DNA of 64,000 bases, taken from positions 3,763,501 through 3,827,500 of the forward strand of contig JAXRKN010000041.1 of NCBI GenBank assembly GCA_038502055.1, in the 5' to 3' direction. Origin of the DNA: Tanytarsus gracilentus (lineage: Eukaryota > Arthropoda > Insecta > Diptera > Chironomidae). This document shows positions 47,801 to 59,800 of this stretch, piece after piece (within the stretch, counting starts at the first letter, position 1; every line of letters begins with the position of its first letter). Below the pieces are notes generated by a model. The model was not told the DNA's origin. It made no database searches and saw nothing but the letters and a program-made list of their open reading frames with translations. The position numbers and the translations under genes are program-made.

Positions 47801-50800
47801 GCCTTAACTCTGAATTGATATTGACGGCCTTCGATCAATGAAGGGACACGGAAGCTGAGTTGAACAGTTTCTCCTACCGGCACCCAGCGCATATTATCCA
47901 TATCCATTTTCTCGACAGTATAGCTCTCAATTGGTGCACCACCGTCGTCCTAAAAAATCATTAATTTATTAAATTTATTAGGGATCCTTAATTCACCGGT
48001 GATGCGATTTGGTGATCACCGGTGAAAAAGTATTCACGGGATCACCGGTGCGGTGAATTTGCCAACATTTCTGAAGGAAAAAAAACTTTTCGGCCATTTT
48101 GGAAATTGTTATGGACGATTTTTAGATTTTTTGTTTATATAAATTATAAAGTTAAACATAAAAAAGTTAGGTTTTTTATTATTTGTAGAAATTTTTCTTT
48201 CTATTAATTGATGAATCAAACTTAATCTTATAAAATATTTTAAAATATTCTATAAATTTTTGATTTTGAGTTTTAAAGTTGATAAGATATCAAACCAAAT
48301 GTTAATTTGTTCCTTGAAAAGAAAGGATTTAAAATAATTGAACTTTTGTTAATTGCAATCTAAACTTTATAATTAAGAGTAAAAAAGTTGAAATTTTCGT
48401 CCCGGGCCCGGAAAAATGGTGTCCGGTGCGAAAAGTTTGGTGATCACCGGTGATCACCGCACCGGTATTCACCGTGAGGATCCCTAAAATTTATCATAAA
48501 TTTTAATATTTTTGTGTTTTGTATCAAAACCGTTAAATTTCTACTTTTTGAATTATTTACCTTTGGCTGCTTCCAGCGAACAGTGCATCCATTTCGGCAA
48601 ATCTCTTCGATCTTCAAAGGTCCCTCGGGTGCACTTGGAACATCAATGATTTCGACACGAACAGTAGCAGTGTCAGTTCCATTATCGTTCTTGGCTGTGA
48701 TTGTATAAGTTCCAGTATCAGCACGAACAGTTTCCGTTAAACGGAAACGAGTGTTGGGGAAATCGGTGTTAATTCTCAAACGGCTGCTATCATACAATGG
48801 AACATCATTGCGACACCATTCAATTCTTGGGGTTGGCTCGCCACTGAATGGTACATTAAGATCAATGCCAGTTCCAGCACGAACTTTAACGTTATGCAAT
48901 TGTGAGCGATCAATGCGAGGAGCTGCATTCTTAGCGCGCATACGATGAGGTTTCGATGGCGGTGACTCAACACCATATCCAGCGATATTTCTTGCTGTAA
49001 CACGGAAAATTAGTGTTGCTCCTTCTGGAAGATTCTCGAGACGTGCCTTGTTAGTGTCTCCATCAACTTCAGCTCCAGTAATCCAATCACCTCCCGCTTG
49101 ATCTTTATATTCAACGAGATATCCAAGAATTGGTGGTTCACCAAGTTTCTTCTCGCCATCGTCATCCTTTCCAGGCTTGACGGGACTAGATGCTGGTCTC
49201 TCCCATGCGAGTTCAACAAAATCTGAATCAAAGTCTGTGACTTCAGGAGCTCCACAACGTTCTGGTGGATTATATGGTGATTTCGCTTCAATTGGTGTGG
49301 CCGATGTCAAAGGATCTGATTTGCCATATTTATTAACAGCACGAACACGGAACTTATATTTGTGTCCTGGAAGTAATCCATCAACTTTAACATCTTCGCC
49401 AGGAATTGGAGCGCATCTGACTTCAGCACATGGCACCCATCTTCCGACACCCTCATCACACTTCTCAATGACATATGAGTCAATTGGAACGGCATATTGT
49501 GGATCGACTTCCATTGGTGATGGTCTAAAGCTAATCGCTGCTTCACGTTCACCGAGAGCCTTAGCCTTGAGAGGTCCTCCTGGTGGTGCTGGAACATCCA
49601 TTACATATAAATGAATGACAGCAGCATCACATCCGAAATCATTTTGAGCGGTTAGAGCATAACCACCGCTTTCAGCTCTTGTGACAGTGCGAAGAAGGAA
49701 TTTGGCAGTTGTCTCAGTAGCAACAGCCTTAAGTTGTTCACTTTGGCTTATGCCGGCTCTACCTCCCTTCAACCATTTCATAACAATTGGCTCAGTTCCC
49801 TTTACTGAGAACTCAAATGCGGCACTTTCACCAGCACGAACACGCCAAACACCGACATTAATGACATTCGATGAATTGTCATGAGTATTGCGAATAACTG
49901 CACCGCCGAGAGCTGTAACTGTCGCCTTCTCTCCGGTTGGATTTTCAGATGAGAATGTTCCATTATTTGGACTCTTAACAACACTAATGTGTGGTGGAGC
50001 TTCAGCATTTGCAGTCTCAAATTTACGTGACGGCAAAGACCAATCACTCCATCCAGCTTTATTTTGAGCACGAACACGGAACTCATAAAGTTCACCAAGA
50101 ATAAGACCAGTACATTTAAAGGTTGGATCAGATCCTGGTGCTCCTCCTTCTGTTTCTCCAACACGATCCCAATTACCGAAACGATCTTTCTTTTGAATTT
50201 CATAACGATCAATTGGAGCGCCGCCATCTTCTTTCGGTGGTGACCATTGAATTGTAATTTCATTAGCATCAATTCTCAAGGCACGAACATTTTCGGGTAC
50301 ACTTGAAATGTCAAATTCATTCTTGGCAATAATCGAATCATCGCCTTCCAATGGTTTACTTTCACCTTGATCATTAACAGCGATTACTCTAAACTTATAT
50401 TCACCGCCTTCCATCAATCCACTGACATCTGCATGTGGTTCAGTTGATTTCGCACATGGAATCCAAACACCAGTATTGACGTCTTGTTTTTGTACTTGAT
50501 AATATTCAACGGGTGAACCGCCATCATCGAGTGGTCTCTTCCACTTCAATTTGCAGCCACTGCTTGTGACATCAGATATTTCAAGTGGACCTCCAGGTGG
50601 ATTAGGTACATCGACAACATTAACTTCGACTAAAGCCGTGTCTTTGCCATATTCATTGGTTGCAATAATTTCATAGCTGCCAGCATCAATGCGAGTGACC
50701 GGGCGACGGAAAAGTCTCGTACCATAGTCAGTTGTGATTGTCTCACAATTTCTACCCGTCTCAAGTGGAGCCTTATTAAATCTCCATACAATCTTTGGTG

Positions 50801-53800
50801 TTGGTTCACCAATAACAGTGACATCGAATTTCAACAATGTTCCTACCGGTAAAGTAATGTCCTTGAATGTTCTGCGATCAATTTTCGGTGCGACATGATG
50901 AGGACGTGCAATGTGTGGTCTTGAAGCTGGTCCAAAATCACCAGCACCCTTCTTGTTAACTGCACAAATACGGAATTGATATTCGACACCCTCAATAAGA
51001 CCAGTAATATTGGCCTTGTTCTTAGGACCGCCACTCTCACCACATCTCTCCCAGATTGGCGAATATTTGTCTTTCTTTTCGACAATATAATTTGTAATTG
51101 GAGTGCCACCGTCGAGAGCTGGAGGATCCCATTCCAATTCGACATGATTAATTGACCAATCAATTGGTTTAGGTGCGCTTGGTGCTGTTGGAAGCGTGTA
51201 TGGATCTCTTGCGACGATATGACCGAGAGTTTCTAATGGCTCCGATTCACCTTCAGCATTGACAGCCTTAACACGGAATTTATATTCATGTTCTGGTGTC
51301 AAGCTATCGACTTCCATTTCAGGAACGTCAGATGTTCCACATGGCAACCAAACTCCAGTTTCGGGATCGAATTTCTCAACGAGATAATGATCAATTGGAA
51401 TGCCACCGTCATCTTTTGGTTTGCGCCACTTAAGTTTGCATCCTTCAGCATGAATGTCTGAGACTTCCAATGGTCCTTCTGGTGGGCTTGGACGAGAAAT
51501 TACCAAAACTTCAATTTCAGCTTCATCATAGCCAAATTTGTTGGTGGCAGTGATCTTATAGCGGCCAGCATCGCGTCTTGTAGCTTCAGTGTTCTTCAAG
51601 AACGATTTATATGGTTCAGCGCGGATAGACATGTGAGTCGTTGACATTAGAGAGCGATCATTGAATTCCCACTCAATTCTCGGCTCTGGTTCTCCAATAA
51701 CTTTCACATCAATGACATAAACTTCACCTTCCTTAACTTTGATGTTGTTGAGTGTTCGTCTATCGATCTTCGGTGCAAGTTTTCTTGCACGACAAACAAC
51801 TCCCTTTGATGGATCGCTTGGCTCACCAACACCAACTGAATTAATGGCACTAACACGGAATTCATATTCTTCACCCTCATCCAAGTTTGTTGCTCTATAT
51901 TCGTTCATTGGTGTTTCACCAATCTTCAACCATTTAGAGAAGCCATCCTTCTTGCGTTTCTCAATTTGATACCCGGTAATTGGACGACCACCATCATCGA
52001 CTGATGGAACCCATCTCAATTCAGCCCATTCCTTATCCCAATCGTAAACGTCAGGAGTGCCAGGTTTGCCGGGTGTCTTGTTAATGTCTGGATTGTGACG
52101 ATGTGTGATCGTAATTGGTTCGCCTTCACCTTCTGCATTGCCAGCACGAACACGGAATTCATAAGCAACTCCTTCTTCAAGTTCAGGAGCAACATAATGA
52201 GTTTCTTTCGTACGGCCCAATGTTGTAAATCTTGTAGCTAAAATATTTAAATTAGTTGAATAAATTAAATAAAAATAACAATCAAACTTACATTCATCAA
52301 TTCTCTTCTTTTCAATCCAATAATAATCGATTGGAACGCCTCCGTCATCGAGTGGTGGCATCCATTTGATTGTTGCTTTGTCAGCAGTCAAATCCCTCAT
52401 TCCTAAGTCTTCGACAGGTCCGGGTGGTCCGATAATTGTAACATTAACGTCCAACTCATCAGAGCCATATTGATTGGCGACTTTGAATTGCCACAAACCC
52501 ATATGTTGACGAGTAACGGAAGCGACATTAATTTTCACACGATAATCCTCCATTTCACATGTGATTGATTTAGTGAACGCTTCTTTGAGCTCAGGTGTGC
52601 CGAAGAGAGATTCAGTGGTTTTTTGTTCACCTCCTCGAGTACCTTGAAGGTTCAAACGTTCTTTGTTATACAACCAATAACGATCTGGACATGGTTCTCC
52701 GCTGAATTTCACATCAATTTTCATTGGTTGACCAACATGAAGAACAATTGTGCGTGATCCGTGACGATCATCGATTCTAGCTGGTGCAAAACGATCTTTG
52801 CATTCAACTGGCGGTGTGGCATGACTTGGTGGACCAGCTCCAGCCTTGTTAACTGCTTTAATTTGGAATTGATAGCGACAATTCTCAGTCAAGTCAGGAA
52901 CCTTCACCTTAAATTGAATTGCAGCTTCTTCTCCCTCTTTAAGTTTTCCAATAATGAGTTCAGTTCCACGAATATATTTAGAAGTGTGAACTTCCTTCTT
53001 CTCAATCAAATATTTCTCAATTGGGCAACCGCCGTCAGATTGTGGTGGATTAAATTCGAGAGTAACAAAGTTACGACCCCAATCGACAACCTTAACGTTT
53101 TCGGGTGCACCAGGAACTCCCCATGGAGAACGAGCAATGATAGATTGTTCAGTTTCAAGTGGTTCCGAGTCACCTTCAACATTGTGTGCTTTAACACGGA
53201 AATTATATTGATTTCCTTCAATCAATCCAGGCACAAGATATTGAAGCTCTTCGGGAGTCTTTCCATCAGCGCCTGGTTTTGGCGCATCTAAAAATCCAAC
53301 TTGTACCCAGCGACCAGTGGCAGCGTCTTGCTTCTCAATGACATAATTATCAATTGGTGAGCCACCGTCGTCTTGTGGTGGCTTCCAGTGAAGAACGGCG
53401 TGAGGTTCTCCAACATTTTGATCGAGACTTGTTGTCAATGGACCTTCAGGTTTATCTGGTGGTCCCAAGAAATCAATATTGACCTTCTCCTCTTTAGTTC
53501 CAAACTTATTCTTTGCGACAATCCTCAACCGACGTGGTTTCTTGCGATTTGGCTTGTCGAGTTTCAAAGTAAGTTCACCGTCACTATAATCAAATTCAAT
53601 TCCATCTTCTTTTGGTGACAATTTAGTTTCACCATCAAAGATTTCAACAGTTGGTTCTGGCTCACCGTTGACAAGAAGTGAGAATCGAATTGGTTTGTCT
53701 TTTGGATGATTGACTTGCAACAATGGCTTATCTTCAGCACTCTCACCGGCTTTTGGTGGTGCAATGAGATTTGGTGGAACATTTCCGAGCTTAATTGTTG

Positions 53801-56800
53801 GAGACACTTTCGATGGACGAAGTTTAATGCGCTCAGATGAGTTTGATGGAAGTGATTTGCCGGCTTTGTTAATGGCACAAACACGAACTTCAACTTCTTC
53901 ACCTTCAACACCTGGAATTCGGATTTTACGACCATTCTTGGCGAAGACAAGTGGCATTTTCTCCCAATGAATGCCATCACGACGACATTCAACTTCGTAG
54001 CTCTCAATTGGAGCACCACCATCATTTGAAGGTGCTGCCCATTCGAATTCAGCATAGTCTGAATCCCATGCGGTACATTGAGGCACACCTGGTTTTGAAG
54101 GAACTCCAAATGCGTCCTTCGCAGTGACTAAATCTTCAGCTTCAAGTGGTTCAGATTCGCCATTTTTATTAACAGCAACAACACGGAATTTATAGACGTG
54201 TCCTTCGGCTAAACCTTGAACCTCACATTCTGGTTTTGTGGACTCACCGCATGGAATCCAAGCTCCACCGAGTGCCAAATCCATTTTCTCAACACGATAT
54301 CCTTCAGGAACACCTCCATTGTCGGGATTTGGTTCTTTCCATGCAAGTTTGCAGCCATTTTTACAAACATCAGATATCTCAAGTGGACCACGTGGAGGAT
54401 TTGGTGGAGCGGCAACTTCAACATTGAATGTATGTTCATCAACACCATTAATGTTCTCTGCCTTAATCTTCCATTTTCCTTGCCAAAACGGACATGAGCG
54501 AAGCAAGCAGAATTTACCTACAAAAGTACTTGGATTTTCAATAATTGTCGCTCCAGTTCCAATTAAAGCTGATGGTGCCATGAATCGAGTTGGATCTTCA
54601 ATCTTGACCTTGGCATTATCGGCCAGTGTCGATACATCAACTTCCTCAATTGGTTTATCATTGAAGAACCATGTGATGACAGGTTGTGGTTCACCCATAA
54701 CTTTCACATCGAAAGCGAGCGATAGACCAGCACGAACTGTCATGTCGCCGAGATTTTCACGGTCAATCTTTGGTGCAACTAAAAAGGTTAAAATTCAATT
54801 AGTTTTTTGTAAAATAAAATTTGTTCAAGTTGATTGAAGAAACATCTACAGGTAACAACTTCAAATTTTTACACGAAGATACAAAATCTAACATCAAATT
54901 TAACAAACGGTGTGAAAGTAACAAATTATTAAAATTTCATCCTGAAAAGTAAATTTTATTTTAATTTAATAAATTATTTCAACTTACTGTTCTTCTTTCT
55001 AGCTAAATGCCAGTTGCTCTCTTCGCTAGGATCACTAATTCCTCCTTTGTTGACGGCCTTAACTCGGAACTGATATTGAGCTCCTTCTTGCAATCCCTTC
55101 ACTTTAGCCTTTTGAGGTCCCTTGCCTTGACTCGGCACCTCGCCAGCTTTCTCCCAATTATCTTCACCCTTTGCACGTTTTTCAATGACATATGAGGTAA
55201 TTGGTGCACCGCCATCTCTGTATGGTGGCGTGAATTCAAGTTCAACCATCGGACCATCAAAATCAACGACAGTCGGAAGTCCAGGAGGTGTAGAAGCTCC
55301 AAATGGATCTTTAGCAAGAATTGAACCATCAGTTGTCAAGGGTTCACTGGCACCTTCATCGTTAACAGCCTTAACACGGAATTGATAACGTTGACCTTCT
55401 TCAAGACCCTTAACTGGCACCTTAATTTCAGCGTCATCATCGCCATCAATTGGTGCATCAATTTTACCACATGGCACCCACAATCCAGTCTTTGTGTCCA
55501 TTTTTTCAAGAACATAACCTGTTGGTTTACAATCACCATCGTCTTCTGGTGGCTTGAATTTAAGAACACAGCTGTCTTTAGTGACATCGACTGCTTCGAG
55601 TGGTCCTCGTGGGCTCTTTGGTGGTCCAAGAAGTTTAATGTTGATAGCTTCAACATCTTGTCCATTGATATTCTTAATGACAACAGTAATTTCTCCGCTA
55701 TAACTTCTCTCCATGCGATCAATTGCTAAATAACCAGACCACGTTGTTGAATCAACTGCTGGCTCATTGCGATGCCATTTTCCAACATCAAACTTGTTAC
55801 CCCACTCAGTCTCCAATGTTGGAGCTGGCTTATTTTTGATCTTTCTTGGCTTCAAGTAGAATTCAACTTCAGGCTCTGGCTCACCCTTGTACTCAATCTC
55901 AATTTTGTATTGAGAGAAAAGTTCAATTTTTGCGTCTTTCTTAAAGTGATCGCGCAAGATTTGTGGTGGAGCATTCTTGGGTCTAACAAGATGTGCTTCT
56001 GATGCATCGCCAGGTTCACCAACACCCGCATCGTTAATTGCACGAACGCGGAATTGAAGTGTTTGACCTTCACGCAATCCATCGACAGTCGCTTCGGGTT
56101 TTGGACTGTCTGTGACTAAAACTTCTTTCCAGCCAGCTGATGGCATGCTCTTGTCTTTAACTTCAATGACGTATCCAGTAACAGGAGCACCGCCATCATT
56201 GCGTGGTGGCTTAAACTTCAATTTGACTGACTTCTCATCGAAATCAACAATTTCTGGTTTGCCAGGTTCTTCTGGTGGCTTGACATTTGGTGGTACAAGA
56301 CACACGTCGGTCTCTGAAGGGTCACCAACTTCATCGTTCTTGTTAACAGCACGAACCCTGAATTTATATTTTTCATCGGGTTTCAATCCCTTGACGAGAG
56401 CGGCAGTTTCATCGGGATCGGCTTCAGCAACCTTCTCCCACTTGCCACCTTTCTCAGGACGTGCTTCAATGATGTATTTTTGCAATGGCACACCACCATC
56501 ATCTTCAGGAGCTTCCCAGCTCACTTTCGCAGCAAGTGGTGATGTATTGCCTGTTCCAATTGGAAGATCTGAGCGTGGCTTCTTCCTCTTTCCTTTACCC
56601 TTGCCACTTCCATCATCATCACCATCCTCATCACCTCCACGTCCGGGTATTCCTCTAAGTGAAGGATATTCATTCTCCTTATCATCATCCTTGCCCTTTC
56701 CTTTACCCTTCTTTAATTTAGTATCACTTGGAACTAAATCAACCTTCTTCTTAACATTCGGCTTAGATGGTGCACCAAGAACAGTATATTCGATCTCATA

Positions 56801-59800
56801 CTCATCAGAGCCATGCTCATTTGTCGCTTTGAGTTTTAACATTCCACTCTTTTTGCGTTGAGCATCGAGAATATTAAGTTTAGCAACATTTGGTGTGTTG
56901 CTGTCAAGTGAGAAGAGTTCATTTGTCTCGATGACATAATCACCAATTGACCAAATATATTCGGGTGGTGGAATACCACGAACTGGCACCTCAAAGTTGT
57001 GAGTTTTGCCAGACTTAAGTGTTACCGATTTCATTGCATTTCTATCAATTCTCGGCTTCATCTTCTTTGGTCGAACTTTGTGCATGTCAGTGGCATCTGA
57101 CGGCTCACCGAGACCACCCTTGTTCTTCGCACGAACTCTAAATTGAACGGTATCGCCCTCCTTGAGTCCATCAATCTTGGCCTTAACCTTCTTCTTCTTT
57201 CTCTTTTCTTTCTTGGCTTTCGCGTCATCCTCTTTGTCAGCGGGAATAGTTTTGACTGGAACCCACTGACCAGTTTTAGGGTCACGCTGCTCAACGACAT
57301 ATTCGTCGATTGGAGCGCCGCCGTCATCTTCTGGCGGCTGGAATTCAAGATCAACTGAATTCTCATCAAAGTCAACAATTTCAGGCTTATCGCCAGCTGA
57401 GGGAGCACCGACTGGTGTAATTTCACCCTAAAAATTAATTAAATTAATAAAATTTATTAATTAACCCAAATTAAACTCACATCAGTATATGTGAATTCGG
57501 ATTCGCCTTCATCATTCTCAGCTTTCACTCTAAATTTGTAAGGTTGGCCGTTCTTCAAGTTCGGAATTGTTGCCTCAAAATCATCGCCATATCCGGTTTT
57601 GTTGGCTGGCACGAATGCAGCACGAACCCACTTTCCAGTCTCTGGGTCTAATTTTTCAATAGTGTAACCAGTAATTGGCACGCCACCGTCATCTTTCGGC
57701 TTCTTGATCTTCAACTTGGCAGTTCCGTTGAGAGCTTCAGTGCACTCACATCCTTCGGGCAATTTAGGTGCACCAAGTACAACAAACTCAGCACTCCATT
57801 CATCCTTACCGTTGCAATTTTTTGCACTGTTAAACATTCAACATTAAACATGTTAGTGACAATAAAAAATGACATTTAAAAATTACACTAAAGTATATTT
57901 TCCACGATCTTCGCGCTTAGCTTCGGTGATTGTGAAAATGGTGTGATTTGGCGTGGTGTTATCGATTTTAATGCGACCCGAGTCCTGAAGTGGAACACCA
58001 TCACGCCATGTCCAAACAATCTCAGGTGTGGGTTCACCCTCAACATCGACCTTCCATTGAAGTGTTCTTCCCGCCTTGATTGTGATATTTTTCATCATTT
58101 CACGTTCAATGCGTGGTTTAACTAATTACATAAGAGACATTTCATAAAAAATCAAATTACAGAGGAGGAAGAAGAGATGTACATGGAGGAAGTGCAATTT
58201 AATACAACAAAAAATCTATCAAGAGGGAAACAAATATCTACGGAAAAACAGTAAAAAAATTGTTTCTTCAATCCATCAAAATTCCTGGAAGATTTTTAAA
58301 CTCTCTTCTCTGAGAAATGGAAATTGACTCCCACAGTGATCGTTTACTTACGATTTCTATGTCTTACGACATGATTGTCAGTTGGTGGAGACGGTGCACT
58401 CTTGCCGGCCTTATTGATGGCACGAACACGGAATTGATAAGCCATGCGCTCTTTCAATCCGGGAACTTTAAACTCGCATGCATTTGTCTCGGTCGGCATC
58501 AATTCGACCCAATCGGGTTGATATTTGTTTAACATTTCAATCATGTAATGGGTGATTGGTCGACCACCATCGGACTTTGGTGGCTCCCACTTGAGTGTAA
58601 CCGATTGATTATCGTAGTCAATAATTTCAGGTTTACCAGGTGCATTTGGTTCATCTTTTTTTTCGTATGTGTTTTTAAAAATTTAACAAAGTGAAATTCA
58701 ACAAACGTGTTTTTTGTGAATCGTGGTGAAACGTGCATATAGAGATAGATATAAGAAGAAATAAGTTTGTGTTTTTTTGTGGTGAATCAAGGGGTGAAAA
58801 GAGAAAGAAAATTTAAAACTTACCATAAGGATTTTGAGCGACAAATGAATTTGACATTTCGCTCGGCTCTGATTCACCCTCTTTGTTGTATGCTTTCACA
58901 CGCAACTTGTAGCGTTTACCCTTAACCAAGTTCTTGACCTCAAATTCATTTGCATTTGGTCCACATTCACCAGCTCCAACCCATCGTCCAGTTTCAGTGT
59001 CCATTTTCTCAATGATGTAACCCAAAATCGGACATCCACCATCGTCTTTTGGCGGACGGAAATCAACAACGGCCGAGTCAGAACGAATCTTTGTAGCTTC
59101 TGGCTCTCCATCGGGTGGTGATGGTTTGTCGAGGACAAGAAGATCAGCGTTATGTTCTGCTGAACCAACTTCATTAGTGACACGAATAAAGTAACGACCT
59201 GAGTCGGTACGAACTGCTTTCTTAACAGTAAGAACTGAATTTCTGTCATACATTTCGAGAGTTGTGCGATCATCAAGTTTTACATCAACTTCGGGTGCAA
59301 CTCCGAGTTTACCCTTGCTGAATGTCCATTTGGCAGTGGGATCGGGTTCACCTCCATAGGCAATATCCCATCTGGCCATTTGACCCTTACGAACAGTGAC
59401 ACTCTGCATGGTTCCAACATCAACGAAGAATGGACGAACAAAACGTTCTTTGGCAATCTTCGGTGGTGTTTGTGCACACGGCTCTGAATCACCTTCAATA
59501 TTACGTGCTTTAATACGAACGACATAAGAAGCGCCAGTACGTAAATCGCTAATGATGGCATTGCGTTTTTTCGGATCTGGTTCATAGAAAGATTTCCATG
59601 TTGATGCAAGTTTCTCTTTGTATTCAACAACATATCCCATAATTGGTGAACCTCCATCGGAATCTGGTTCCTTCCACTTAACCGAAAGTGTCGTTGCAGT
59701 CCAATCGAAGATTTCTGGTTCACGTGGTGGATTCGGAACGGTCCATGGATTTTTCATCGTGATACGATCAGCAATGTTGGCCGGCTCTGATTCACCGATT

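Noticed and set aside
54482..54545. Possible 39-nt in-frame intron in a projectin Ig domain (FCLLRSCPFWQGKW)
   Set aside because: It has GT...AG borders, but 39 nt is below the usual minimum intron length. The read-through sequence can form the expected Ig strand, so it was kept as coding.
54238..56861. Plus-strand ORFs of 199 and 249 codons opposite projectin
   Set aside because: Antisense shadows of highly conserved coding sequence. Ser/Pro-rich composition mirrors projectin codons, and nothing indicates transcription on that strand.
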